From: Capsicum annuum
Lineage: Eukaryota; Streptophyta; Magnoliopsida; Solanales; Solanaceae
Length of the DNA stretch: 64,000 bases
Assembly: GCF_002878395.1 (NCBI RefSeq)
Contig: NC_061115.1
Location: forward strand, 92,183,576 to 92,247,575
Reading direction: 5' to 3'
In this document: piece after piece, positions 1 to 12,236 of the stretch
Layout of the letters: each line of letters opens with the position of its first letter
Numbering within the stretch: the first letter of the stretch is position 1
The notes under the pieces: generated by a model
What the model was told of the DNA's origin: nothing
The model's database searches: none
The model's input: only the letters and a program-made list of their open reading frames with translations
Translations under genes and position numbers: made by a program

Positions 1-388
1 CCTTAGTCGTAAGTTATCAAATGAATGGTGTTTAAGTTTTTATCTTGGGTACACCTCGATGGCACGAGTCGTAAAGTCTCACGATGATTCATTGGGATGG
101 AATCGTAACCAAATTAGAAATTAAGTGACTAAGTTCTGATTTAAGTACGAGTGGCTCACCAGGAGCCTAAGGACTTGTTACGAGTCACTGGGTGCAAATT
201 GTAGGATGTCTAGTGTTTACCCAATTGAGTTCTGTGTTGACTATGATTGGACCATACAAGTAGTAGTGTCTCATTATGTGTCGGACCAGTGAGTCATATG
301 GTCAATAGTGTGTGGGAGTCCTAGACACTATCTTGGTTACAACTCATGGTGATAAGTTGCAATGAGTGGCTATGAGTCACTGGTTGAC

Positions 389-472
389 TCGTAGTCAAGG
401 GTGACACTTTTCCATCTTTTGAGTTAAGGGTCGTAGTCAAGGGTGACACTTTTCCATCTTTTAAGTTAAGGG
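389..472. repeat. 42-bp tandem duplication inside S0
   Basis: Two adjacent 42-bp units at 389-430 and 431-472 differ at one base (ttttgag versus ttttaag). The near identity implies a duplication younger than the LTR around it. Confidence 0.9.
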
Positions 473-1634
473 TATTTTGGATATTTTTCTTCTTAGCCAA
501 ATTGAAAACCACATCTTATAACCTCTTTAGGATGTCACTAGCATTCAAAAATAGTCCGAGTAACTTCTCAAATACTCCATAAGGCTATCTGAATTCCCTT
601 AAGCAAGTCAAGCAAGGGTTTTAACAACTTGGTCATCTAAGGGCTCAAGGGTCGATTTCTCTCCAAATTTCTTGGTGGTAAGGCATGTTACTCTTCCCTC
701 ATTGTTAATTTGTTAAAGGCATGTGATTAAAGTATTGTTCATGATATGTTCATATTGGTTTTGAAACAAGGGTTGAGGGTTTTTAAATATTTATGAATTG
801 AACAATGTTTTCCATGATTTATTTATGATTTTCAGGCTTTAATTATGGTTTTGAACTTGTGGGTGCATGGGTATGTTGAATGAACTAGGAAATTGTGATT
901 TTCCCAAACTTGTATCTTTTGAAGTGATTATGATCCCAACCCCATAATGTGAAATTGTCTTTTTAATATGAGAAATGTGAGAATTTGTAAAATTGAACTA
1001 GTCTTGAACTATTGCATGATATAAAGAGGTATTTGAAACACAATAGTATGATTTAATGAACAAAGGGAGTCGGTGTTCCCCACTTTGTATTAATGAACAA
1101 AGAAAATGGTTTTCCCCAAGTTGATGGAAATTGCTTTGGTATGTTGTTATTACCTTGGAAGTGTAGTTTGTTTGACTATAACAACAATGTATGCCTTAAT
1201 CTGGAATATAGTTCAATGAATAGGAATGTGTGATACTTTTTTTAATTGGGCTCTAATAAGGGTTGTGTAGCTGAATCGTGAAAGTGGAGTTCCATGTGAA
1301 CGATACTGGTAACCTTATTTACCGACGCGTGGGTCAAAGTGAATAGGGAGGTTTGAGTCCCCTTCACTTTTATTTCATGATTAGGGAGGTTCGATTCCCT
1401 AGTAAATCATCATATGATTGGGTGCTTAAGTCATCTTAATATATTATTGGGAGGGTTGAGTTCCCCATGCATATATCTGTGATTCTACGATTAGTGTATC
1501 TAGAAGCACTGGGGCCCGACCAGGGGGTGAGAGCTGGGGCACATATATTCCGTGGGTACATGCTATGATGGTTAAGCTACACAATACAAGTTAAAGATTT
1601 AAAATACATGTTAAGCCTTGTTCCCTATTTTGAC

Positions 1635-1679
1635 ATATTATATATATATATATATGTATGTATGTATATATGTATATGC
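1635..1679. repeat. TA / GTAT microsatellite
   Basis: Alternating TA run followed by three GTAT-type units. Simple sequence inside S0, no other function visible. Confidence 0.85.
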
Positions 1680-2267
1680 ATAGGATTATGTTGATTTGTT
1701 TGAATGATGTTAAACTATTGATCATGTCATTATGTTATCCTTATCCCTGATTTACATGCTAGCGTTCACCCTTCTAACCATATTTGGACGCTGTATCCCC
1801 ACACGATGCATGAATTGGTCATACTGCTACTCCTCCTACTCAGTGATTTGGATTTGAGATCAGATCGTGAGTTGACATCTAAGTGGTGAGCTTCCATACA
1901 TCGGAAGTCTACATTTCAGATTTTGGTCTCTTGTGTCCCAAACTCTTTAGACTTGTTATGGCTATAGTCGGGGGTATGTCCTGACAATTTATTGATATTT
2001 AGTTTTGGTTCTTTGTTTATAAGGCTTTGTTTAGACTACTGTGGTTATTTGGCGGTGTCGGTCCGGTGTTTAGCTGGTCGTCGATCTGTGGTTATAGACA
2101 TGCATTAAAATTTTCTCAAGCTATTGCACACTATCTTGTTATATGTTTGAAATTCATCAGACCTTGTGGTATAATGTGTTTGGTTTGGTTAGGTGCAGGG
2201 GATGATCTCCGGTTCAAGTGGGACTAGAGATACCCATCACAGCCAGGCCTTGGTTCTGGCCGTGAGA

Positions 2268-2530
2268 TCTACATAGATAAAAATTGATATTCCAAACCCA
2301 CCAGCGTAGTCGAAATTTACATACGAGATCATTTTACTGAAGTTTTCACCTTGTCGCCATTTTGAACCAGCAAAGACTTCCAAACAAGGAATTGGTTCTA
2401 CAAACCAAATGAACAGCCAGGCAACCAAATGGTCAGTCCCAACAAGTCATAAATGACTTGGGGAAGCTATGGAGAATCTCAAACAGCAAAATAATAAAAA
2501 TTATGAAAAATGACCTGACGGGTATTTACA
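2268..2530 (-). repeat. G0 3' LTR, 5'-terminal fragment
   Basis: On the minus strand the sequence starting at 2530 reads tgtaaatacccgtcagg, an LTR-like start. It is preceded on the element side (2531-2575) by the ggggatgaaagcc...gtggatat block that usually lies just before a gypsy LTR. Only about 260 bp remain before S0 begins. The LTR start is seen in sequence; the assignment to G0 is inferred from orientation. Confidence 0.5.
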
Positions 2531-4125
2531 ATATCCACTACTAAAAGGGCTTTCATCCCCGACAGTCAGCGAGTAGAAAGAATTTCAAAAGCTTGAAAGG
2601 ATGAGGTACTGGTCTTGCATGCTATGAGCGAGACTTCCCAGATAACCTGAACAAAGAGAAAGTACTTTACTTTCACTATAGGTGTCCTTGTTTTTCAACC
2701 AACACCCTCGTTTACTTCCAAACAGCTAAAAATCTCCTTCAACCACTAACTAGCCTCTTACTGAACTTAAAAAGCTAATACATACAAATCTGAACCATAA
2801 CTCACTGACACCATCTCTATACTCGCCCAAATCAAGAAGGGCTTATCCAGTGCAAAGACAACCTAAAATATGAGTCATACCACTGACTCCAAAACAAAGT
2901 CTGACCTTCCTTTACTATTTCACACCTGCAATCCACTCCAAACCAGGAGGAAAATCAACTATGTCCTCCCAGTGAAATCTCATAACAGAGAACTCGAAGA
3001 ACTAAAACTGATCTGCTGAAAGTCCATATGGGTATCGTGAGAATAACTTCATAAGGCGTTGTTTGGGAACACAAATGGAGATAATCAAGGAATGCAATCT
3101 ATGCCAATTTTACAACTATTCTGAGTGATAATCTAACTTAAACCCAAAAGATCAAGGCATAAATACTCATCACTAACTATCTGCTCTAGGATGTCCCACC
3201 AACTGAGAATGAAGCCATAATGAATCCAACTCAAGCATACTACCCCAACTTAGTATATCATCCAAAATTCCCAAAGAAACTGGAAACTTGAGGTCAAAGC
3301 TAAAAAAACAATACCGGGACCATGGGATATCATCTAAATGCACATAACCAATAATTCATCAAAATTCAAGAAGACCAAATAGGAAACCACAGAGTTGGCT
3401 CAACCAGCCTATAAATGAAATCCGAATAGAGGCAAATCTAAAATAAAGATTACACTCACTCTCTATAATTCCAAGATGAAATGTCAATAGTAAGGCTAAA
3501 TCGCTCGGCCTCAACTACATAAAACAAACCTAAATATGGGTAGACATTCATGTTTGAAATCTATCATAACTTCCAAATAGCCATTCCAAGTGTCAAGTTA
3601 AAAACTAAGTCAATAAGGCTATATCAATGTCAACTATCTCAAAATGACTTAGTTTCCAAATTTGACATATCCAAGCTAAATCATACTAAGCCAAGATCAT
3701 AACTAAAATAGAGAACAACATCTCCTACGGATAAACCATTGATTGAAAACACAACAACCACTCTATACCAGCAAGAGGGCATGAAATGTAGCTATAGAAC
3801 AAAAACCATGTCGAAAAGTAAATCACAGACTGAGAAATGAAAATAAATCACTCCAAATTCGCTGGGGGTCATGAAATATAAAAACCTACTCATAAATCTC
3901 CAAGGCTGCAAACCACACCAGTAAAGGCAAAACTCTAGCAACTCGGAGAAATGCAATTAAGCCAAAACAAACCAGTCCAATACTCTAACATAGCAAAGAA
4001 AAGTCATAGGCACATATAATCAAGGAGGAACACTCCACCTAGGCTCATTAGGCTGAACAAACTCTGAAATTGAGATTTCCTAAATTTACCCACGAAGGAA
4101 AATCATCACTCGACCTAACATGACC
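2531..4125 (-). mobile_element. G0 internal region, 3' segment (no recognisable coding)
   Basis: AT-rich sequence between the G0 3' LTR start and G1. I could not find reverse transcriptase, integrase or chromodomain motifs on either strand. The final five bases (4121-4125, tgacc) are the left TSD of G1. It continues at 12237 once G1 is discounted. It is either very decayed pol or a genuinely non-coding (LARD-like) internal domain. Confidence 0.45.
4121..4125. repeat. Left target-site duplication of G1 (TGACC)
   Basis: TGACC immediately before the G1 LTR terminus tgaact, repeated exactly at 12232-12236 after the other terminus. Confidence 0.85.
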
Positions 4126-6269
4126 TGAACTAGGGCCATGTCGTGTTGGGTGCCTCAAGCCCAACTGAGATTGGAGACCACCCCCAATTCATAACCATAA
4201 CTGCCCCACACCTAATGTTGGATGAATTTCATACATATAACAAGATGGCACAATCATAAATCAAATATATTCAAACAGTGTTAGCCCCAATACCAATACC
4301 AATACCAAAGCCAAGGCTGACACAAATACTGATACTGCCTATGCCAACCCAAAGTAGATTCACAAAGCCTCTAAATCAAATAAATGCAATACCCGATCTT
4401 GACATGCCCTCGACCATAGCCAAAAACCAAAGTTTAAGAAATAATAAAAAGTATGAAATATTATCCATAACATGGAATGGAGTCTTTCGGAGTATAGAAG
4501 CTCACCACTTCAGTACAACATAAGTTGTTCCTATATCCAAGATCACTACGTAGGAGTAGTAGTATGGTCGGTTCTAACATCTCGTGGGGATACAGTGACC
4601 AAAGATGGGTTAGTGGTTGAACACTAGCATGTACTGAAGAATAAGGATAAAATAATTTCATCATTTAAAAACAAAGTAAATAACCATATGCAATCACATA
4701 CATATATACATATATTCCATGATGGGAGGGGGAACGGGGTTTATTATGCATTTAAAACTTTAACCTAGGCTGTGTAGCTTGACCATCCTAAAACCACCCC
4801 CATGGGCTATATGGGTCCAATGTTACCCCCTAAATAGGCCCTAGTGCATGTATCCGCACAAACCAGAGATATCATAGATGTAGGGGATTCCTGTGTAGCA
4901 TTTTCCCTCCATGATGCATATATAAAAGTATAAACTTAGGGGATTCCTGTGTACCCCACAAGTATATGGTCACGATGACTAACCCTCAAGTCGGCAAACA
5001 TGAGTTTCCAGTGTCCGTCCATTAGACTCACACCTTCACAGTTAGCTATCACAACCCACCATTATTGCCCATTTAAAACCTTTAGCATATAACCAAACCA
5101 CAAATTATAGAGTTAATTACCAAGGCATTTTAAAGTGGTATCATCATACCGACTATAGCTTGCAAGAAATTTTCTTAGCCAATGCTTAGGGGATTCCCAT
5201 ATACCCCACATGATTTCAAATTAAACCAAAATCATGGATACCAAGGCCTTTCAATCCATTTAATACCATTTAAACCAATTTAGGTTCCATTACCAAAGTA
5301 TACAATGCAAGGGTTTCAATGAAGGTTAAACTATGTGATAAAACCATTCTCATAGGCATTTTAGCAAACACATTGAGGGCATATAGTTTCGAAAACCAAA
5401 ACCAAGCAATTTGGGGAATCCAAAGTACCTGTAAACCTATTTACCATTACTATGCATTCCATAGTTTTCAAACCAATATTATAATATGAGAAAAGTTAAG
5501 AAAAACATGGGAAAACCAACATATATTTCAAAACCAAACAATACCCACAATATAAACCATGAAAACCATTCATTAAAGCATTAATTTAGTTGAACTAACA
5601 ATGAGAGAGGAGTTACATACCTTAGATACCAAAAAAGACGGAGTGAAACCACCCTTAAAAGCCCTAATTGACCACTTTGAAGAAAACCCAAGCTTATTTT
5701 GAACTAAGAGCCTTGAGAGAGATTTGAGAGTATTTAAAGTATTTTTGATTGAGAAGAATAGGGTAAATGATGTCTCAATAGTGTTTTAAGTCGTGGGGTC
5801 ATGAGAGGTTAAGAAAGGAAATATCCAAAATACCCTTAGCTAAAAAGTTGAAAAAATATGTGTAGGAGGGTACGACTCCCCCTAACTCGTAAACATATCA
5901 TACGAGTAGTACCCCCCACTCATACCTTAGACAGAATGTTGGACACCAATCATGTCCAACACATGATTCACAGACCAACTCATATCCACAACTAATAATT
6001 AGTACCCTAGAACTGTACCTTATGCAAAATCAAGCAGTTGGACACTGGACAATATATGAATTAAACTTTACCACTCGTAACATCTCTATTTGACCCTTAT
6101 GATGTCCATTCGTACCTTGGACAGTAAAAAACCAAAACCACACTGAGTAACATACAACGAAGGCCCCCTAAACTGCATTTACATCATATGATAAGTAAGC
6201 ATGAGTCTTATGATGATTAGAAAGCTTAAAATTAGTAAATTTCCAAGGGTCAAAATCCAATGTGTTTCA
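4126..6269 (-). repeat. G1 3' LTR (full length, 2144 bp)
   Basis: Bounded by the TSD on the left and by the purine-rich gttgggagaat (minus strand, about 6270-6280) on the right. It aligns with 10390-12231 throughout, for example at the 'tagaagctcaccacttcag' block near 4495 and the 'aggggattc' blocks near 4880-5200. On the minus strand a splice-donor-like AAG|GTATGT sits at 5623-5615. Short open frames within it are non-coding shadows. Confidence 0.88.
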
Positions 6270-6469
6270 ATTCTCCCAACTATCATTCATCCTCGAATGA
6301 TTGAACAAGGCAGTACAAACACGATTTACACCTTAAAACCTCAACTTTGACCTTAAACTATGTTAGAAAACAAAGATTCAACGAATTCATCTTTCCTTTA
6401 ACAAAGTTTGAAAACAAAGTCTTTATAAAGAACACAGACCTTCCATACGAACTTTCAAAGCAGAAAATA

Positions 6470-6905
6470 TGAACGAATACTTGGAATTCATGTCCTCTTC
6501 CACTTCCTATGTAGCCTTATCAACCTTGTGGTTCCTCCATTGAACCTTTCCTGAGGCCACATCCTTGGTCCACAACAAGTAAACCTGACGATCTAAGATT
6601 TCAATCGGGATCTCCTCATAAGACAAAGAATCTGAAATATCAATATCCTTGAAAGGAACAATTTGAAATGGATCACTCGTACACATCCTCGACATAGAAA
6701 CATGGAACACCAGATGAATGGAGCTCAAACTATAAGTCAACTCCAACTCATATGCAACATTACTAACCCTTCTCAAAACCAAGTACAGACCAACATACCA
6801 GGTACTGGGCTTCTCCTTCTTACAAAACCGCATTAGTCCCTTTATGGGAGACACCTTTAAGAACACCCTATCCCCAACCTCAAACCCTAACTCTTTTTGC
6901 CTCAC
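6470..6905 (-). pseudogene. G1 integrase C-terminus and chromodomain-like tail
   Basis: An open stretch of 132 codons (6905 to 6507) continues the integrase. It carries the GxxVFLKVSPxKG block, then the VGLYLVLRRVSNVAYELEL and HLVFHVSM blocks that mark the C-terminal part of plant chromovirus integrases. The end has IEILDRQV and VQWRNHKV followed by a stop where family members continue with WEVEEDM-like residues. That tail is a chromodomain-like module thought to guide integration into heterochromatin. The homologous tails of G2, G3, G4 and G5 in this window support the call. Confidence 0.8.
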
Positions 6906-7830
6906 ATTCGTATAGGATTTTTTACAACTTTAGATAGCCTTAATTCTATCCTGAATTGGCTTCACCTTTTTCATTGATTGGTGACCAAAATCTGGGCCAA
7001 ACATTTCTGCCTCACCAACCTCGAACCACCCAGTAGGAGAACTACACCTCCTACCATACTAGGCCTCAAACTGGGCCATTCTAATGCTATAGTGGTAGCT
7101 ATTATTATAACTAAACTCCACAAGGGGTAAGTGCTAAACCCAACAACTGCCATAGTCAATCACACAAGAATAAAACATGTCCTCCAACTCCTAAATAGTT
7201 TTTTTTGCTTGCCCATCCGACTGCGGGTGAAATACAATACTAAGACTCTTCTTGATCCCCAAGCCTTTCTAAAACGACCACCAAAAGTGTGATGTAAACT
7301 ATGTGCAATGATATGATATGATAGAAACAGTCACCCCATGCAACTTTACAATCTCATGAAGATACAGCCTTGCATAATCCTTCCTCGAGAAGTTAGTCTT
7401 TATTTGCAAAAAGTAAGCCAACTTTTTCATCCTATCCATGATGACCTAAACCGAATAAAACTGGTTCCAAGACCAAGGAAGACTGGTAATGAAATCTATG
7501 TTGATTACTTCCCACTTCCATTCAGTCAGCTCAATTTCTTAAAACAGAACTCCGGGCCTCATGTTCTTAACTTTCACTTATTGGCACACTATACACTTGG
7601 CCATAAAATTAGCCATATCCCTCTTCATATTGTTCAACCAGTGCATCTCTTAGAGGTCATGATACATTTTCATTGAATCGGGATGAACAACATAGCACGA
7701 CTCATGTGCCTTAGCCAAGATTCCTTCATGCAAACTATTAACGTTGGGAACACATAATCTTCCTTGGTACCACAAATTACAATCACTACTAATCTCACAG
7801 GCCATCAACTTCTACCCACAACCATCATCC
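6906..7830 (-). pseudogene. G1 integrase core
   Basis: Minus-strand fragments in shifting frames give the zinc-binding HHCC region (HPDSMKMYHDL, then AKCIVCQ near 7590-7640), the first catalytic Asp in INIDFITSLP, and the HPQSDGQA region near the catalytic Glu. The second catalytic Asp block, normally SDRG, reads SYHC here (near 7300-7325), so the DDE triad is broken. A TAG follows at a position that is Gln in G3. Integrase inserts element DNA into the host genome; this copy cannot. Confidence 0.8.
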
Positions 7831-7949
7831 TTGATCCTTATCAACACAAGATCTAATAATTGCCTCGTCTTAATTTAAGCACTAAGATATGATTATGCAA
7901 CTTTTTAAACAAACACACTACCATTTGTGGAGCCCAAAAGAAGAACTCC

Positions 7950-8500
7950 ATGGTTAGCCAAATGGTTAATGTCCATCACCAAATCCCGTTGCCCTTTATT
8001 CACATAAGCTAGACTCTACATTGATAACTTGCTAAGAGCATCGTAACCATATTAGCTTTACCTAGATGGTAGTGAAAACTCATGTCATAATCCTTGAGAA
8101 ACTTAATCCATCTTTTTTGCTTAATGTTAAGCTCTTTCTGAGTAAACACATATTGCAGGCTCTTATGATTAGAAAAGATATCCATATGCACTCCATATAA
8201 ATAATGACACTAGATTTTTAACATGAATAACACAACTAATAATTCCAAACCATGAGTCAGATAATTCCTCTCATGTACCTTAAACAGCCTAGAGGCATAA
8301 GCTATCACATTGCCATGCAACATCAGAACAGAACCAAGTCCCACAAGGGACACATCATAGTAGACCACAAAGACATCAGTGCATTCAGGAAAAGTCAAAA
8401 TAGAGCCAAAGTTAGCTTATCCTTCATTTTTTCAAAACTACCCTCACAAGCATTAGACCAGAAGAACGTTACCTTTTTCTAAGTCAACTTAGTCAATGGG
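7950..8500 (-). pseudogene. G1 RNase H
   Basis: Minus-strand fragments 8398-8210 (62 codons) and 8191-8009 (60 codons) carry the YYDVSLVGLGSVL, VIAYASRLFKVHERNYLTHGLEL and IFSNHKSLQYVF blocks of gypsy RNase H. Family members read VYCDAS, HDLEL and FTDHKSL, so the first catalytic Asp is retained, and the Glu may be retained, but the third acidic residue is Asn. RNase H removes RNA from the RNA-DNA hybrid. A frameshift separates the two halves. Confidence 0.8.
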
Positions 8501-9370
8501 ATAGCAATAGAAGAAAAACTTTCCATAAACCTCCTATAGTAACCTGCTAAACCCTAGAAGCTTCGAATATTGCTTGGAGTCATGGGTGTAGGCCACTTCT
8601 AGCCACTGCAACCTTCTATAAATCTACCATGATACCTTCACTAAAAGTGATATGCCCTTAAAAAATTTATAGTGCTCAACCAAAATTCACATTTTGAAAA
8701 CTTGGCATACAACAGCTACTCCTTCAAGGTTTGCAATAAAAGCGGAGTTGATTGGCAGGATTCACATCACTCTTAGAGTATACCTGAATGTCATCTATAA
8801 AAATAAATCACAAAAAATCTATAAACTGATAGAAGACCCTATTCATCAAATCCATAAATATTACAGGGGCATTAGTCAAACCAAACGACATCACCAAGAA
8901 CATCAAATGCTTATATCGGATATCAAAGGTCGTCTTAGGGATATCCTCCTCCTTAAACTTTAACTGATGATACCTGAATCAAAGATTAATCTTGAAGAAA
9001 AACTTAGAAACCCACAACTGATCAAAAAAATCATCTATCCTCGGAAGAGGGTACTTGTTCTTTACCGTTTCGTTGTTCAATTGCCAGTAATCAATGCACA
9101 TCTAAGGGGAACCATCCTTTTTATGCACGAATAACATTGGTGCACCCCACGGGGACACACTAGTATGGATGAAACCCTTTCCTAAGAGATCCTTTAATTG
9201 CTCCTTAAGCTCTTTCAACTTAGTCGGAGCCATTCTAGATGAGGGAATAAAAATTGGACTACTGTTTGGAACAAGAACAATCCAAAACTCAATCTCTTAA
9301 TTTGGAAGGAACACCAGAAGGTCATTAGGGAAGACCTCAGGAAATTCAATTATCACTGGGATAGAATGCA
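8501..9370 (-). pseudogene. G1 reverse transcriptase
   Basis: The minus strand gives FPEVFPNDL near 9345, then [62 protein letters not shown] and the catalytic box FIFIDDIQVYS near 8780-8815. This is the palm of a gypsy RT, and the Asp-Asp pair is intact, unlike in G2, G3 and G5. In-frame stops (for example in the block before CIDY and just before the catalytic box) inactivate it. Confidence 0.85.
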
Positions 9371-10330
9371 AGAAAAGGCCACTCGAGTTAGAATCTTTAA
9401 CCTAAAATAGATGATAAACACACCCCTAGGAGATTAATCTTTGAGCAATTAAATATTATATGAACTTCCCTTAAGGATCTAGGGAACCACCCTCCCACTT
9501 AATAATCAGCTCATTAGGGAATTTAAAGACAACCTTAGGGGTCTGCCAATCTAGAGAAACATAGCACGAGTGTAACTAATCCATACCTAATATAACATCA
9601 AAATCCACCATATCTATTTCAAACAGATCCACTAAAGTTTCTTTACTACCAACAGATACCACCCCTCCAATAGACTCTTCTAGCAATCACAGAGTCACCT
9701 AATAGGATAGAAATAGAAAAAAGGTCAGAAACACAATTTGGACCAAAACAAAAATACACAACACAAATAGGGTCACTTAAGAGAAAGAGGAACCCTAATA
9801 AAGTAAACAGTACATATTGCGAGAAAAAACTTTCAACATACTAGTCAAGACATCAGGCGATGTCTCAAACTCCTATCGGGTAGTGAGTGCATAGAGACGA
9901 TTCCGACCACTCTCAGAACTAAATGGTGCACCATTTGGTGCCAGAGCTAATGATGAAGTAACTGAAACCTTGTTTGCCTCTGAAGCAACCTTACCAATAG
10001 GACAATTTCTAAGAATATTCCTTGGGAGACCACAGCTAAAGCACATATACCTCCCCTCATCACAAAAACCCTACTGTAATCTACCAAAAAAACTTATAGG
10101 GAGGATATGATAGAGCTGACTTGTCCCCACTAGCCTGATATTGGGCACTCTATGCCCTAACGTTATCGCCATCTTAGAATTGTCTGTCACCCGACGACTT
10201 TGGGTAGGGAGCACTAGCCGCCGAGTAAGGCCCAAAAATTCCCCACTTCTTCTTGGGCTAATTCTCTCCATCCCTGCCACTCTACAGTTACCCACCACCC
10301 TACTTAGAGAATCTAAACTTCTTTCCATGC
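9371..10330 (-). pseudogene. G1 gag zinc knuckle remnant and protease
   Basis: Near 10000-10050 (minus) a knuckle reads CFSCGLPRNILRNC, spaced CX2CX4NX4C, so the zinc-binding His has become Asn. It is followed by RLYALTTR, a stop, EFETSPDVLTSMLKVFS and a protease whose active loop is destroyed by stops; DMVDFDVILGMD lies near 9590. Upstream gag (matrix and capsid) is absent because the sequence joins the truncated 5' LTR directly at about 10390. Confidence 0.75.
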
Positions 10331-10389
10331 CTCTCTCCTATTTCAGCATGCTTTTTCTTCTTTTTCTCTACCTATTGTATGTACATAAA

Positions 10390-12231
10390 CAAAAGTATGA
10401 AATGATATCACAAACATGAAATAGAGTCTTTCAGAATGTGGAAGCTCAGCACTTCAGTCCAACACAAGTTGTTCCTAAATCCAAGATCACTGAATAGGAG
10501 TAGTAGTATGACTGGTTCCTGCATCATATGGGGATACAATTCCCAAAGATCGGTTAGCGGGTGAATGCTAGCATGAACTAAGGAATAAGGATAAAATAAT
10601 GATATCATTCAAAATAAAGGTAAATAACCATAACCAATCACATACATATATACATATACACAATGCCAGGAAAGGAAACCAATTTTAGCATGCATTTAAA
10701 TCTTTAACTTGGGTTGTGTAGCTCGAATGTCCTAAACCCATCTAAGGCTATAGGTCTTTAGTGTTACCCCCTAAACTGGCCCCAGTGCATGTATCTACAT
10801 AAACTACAGATATCATTGGGGTAGGAGATTCCCGTGTACCTTTCTTCCTCCATGATTTATATATTCAAGTATAAACATAGGGGATTCCTATGTAACCCAC
10901 AAGTATATGGTACCATGACCAACCCTTACGTCAGCAAACATGAGTTTCCAGTGTCCATCCATTGGACTCACACCTTCATGGTTAGCTATCACAACCTGGC
11001 ATTATTGCCCATTTAGAAACTTTAGCACATGACCAAACCACCAATTCCATAGTTAATTACAAAGACATTATGAAGTGGTATCGTCATACCAACTATAGTT
11101 TGAAAGCAATGTGCTTAGTCAATCCCTAGGGGATTACCATGTACCCCACATGATTTCCAATTAAACCAAAACTATGGCCACCAAGGCCTTTTTAATCCAT
11201 TTAAAGCCATTTAGGTTCCATTACCAAATTATGTAATGCAAGGGTTTTAATAAGGGTCAAACTATGCGACAAGACCAGTCTCATAGGCATTTTAGTAAAC
11301 ATGTAGCGGGCATATATTTTCCAAAACCAAAACCAATCAATTTTGGGAATCCAAAGTACCCCTAAACCTATTTACCATTATCACAAATTCCACAATGTTC
11401 AAACCAACATTATAATATGAGAAACCATAAGTAAAACATGGGAAAAAATTATCCAACCATTGATAACCAAAGCCCCCAAGATATATTTCAAAACCAAACA
11501 ATACCTACAATTTAAACCATAAAAACCATTCATTAAAAAAATGAATTTAGTTGAACTAAAAATGAGAGAGGAGTAACATGCCTTAGATACCAAAGAAGAC
11601 ATAGAAAAACCACCCTTGAAAGCCCTACATGAACACCTTGAAGAAGGCCCTAGCTTTTCATGAACCAAGAGCCTTGACAGAGATTTGAGATTGCTTAAAA
11701 TGTTTTTGATTAAGAAAAACAGGGTAAATAAAGTCCAAATAGTGTTTTAAGTCGTGGGGTCATGAGAGTTTAATAGGGGAAATATGCAAAATACCCTCAG
11801 CTTAAAAGATGAAAATATGTGCACAGGAGGGTATGACCTTCCCTCCCTCATACATATATCATACAAGGGGTACCAACCACTCGTACCCTAGAAAGAATAT
11901 TAGACTCCAATTCTGTCCAACACATGACTCATACACCAACTCATATCCACAACTTATGATTAGTACCCTAGAACCGTATCCTAGGTAGAATCCAAGGGGT
12001 TGGACACTGGACAATATACGAATTTGAATATAGCACTCGTATCATCTCCATACAACCCTTATGATGTCCATTTATACCTTGGATGGTAAATAACCAAAAT
12101 CATACAAAGTAGCATACGACCAAGGACCCCTAAACCCTACCCACATTATATGACAAGTAATCATGAGTTTTATATTTATTAGAAAGCTCAAACTTAGAAA
12201 ATTTCCAAAGGTCAAAAGCTAGACTATTTCA
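10390..12231 (-). repeat. G1 5' LTR, truncated at its internal end
   Basis: Aligns with the 3' LTR from its 'aaaagtatgaaat' block (about 10391 versus 4447) to the outer end at 12231. About 320 bp present at 4126-4446 are missing here, together with the PBS. The splice-donor-like site is degraded to AAG|GCATGT near 11580. Confidence 0.85.
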
Positions 12232-12236
12232 TGACC
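12232..12236. repeat. Right target-site duplication of G1 (TGACC)
   Basis: Exact match to 4121-4125 on the other side of G1. Confidence 0.85.

Larger units (their letters stand above)
1..2267 (+). mobile_element. S0: partial Ty3/gypsy LTR (+), same family as G1 and G2 LTRs
   Basis: A non-coding LTR that starts at or before the window edge and ends near the terminal gccgtgaga at 2259-2267. Read on the + strand it matches the reverse complement of the G2 LTR (30031-32223) and of the G1 LTRs in many blocks: the gagtggctc / aaggact / gagt segment near 150-195, the repeated 'gggaggtt...tcccc' blocks near 1345-1465, the 'gatggttaagct' block near 1570, and the end block with tggactagagat...ccaggccttggttc. 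No PBS follows it, so it is a solo or truncated LTR rather than the 5' LTR of an element to its right. Its short open frames carry no recognisable protein. Confidence 0.7.
4126..12231 (-). mobile_element. G1: Ty3/gypsy chromovirus, minus strand, decayed
   Basis: Complete by its outer ends: LTR termini TGAA...TTCA and a perfect 5-bp TSD. Order on the minus strand is 5' LTR (10390-12231), gag knuckle, protease, RT, RNase H, integrase and a chromodomain-like tail, then 3' LTR (4126-6269). This domain order (integrase last, plus tail) defines Ty3/gypsy chromoviruses. The 3' end of the 5' LTR, the PBS and most of gag have been deleted, so the element could not act alone. Pol carries many stops and frameshifts. 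Confidence 0.9.

Noticed and set aside
10071..10419. Opposed open frames of 85 and 92 codons near the G1 gag remnant
   Set aside because: The knuckle and protease leader are in a different minus-strand frame, and these two are out-of-frame shadows.
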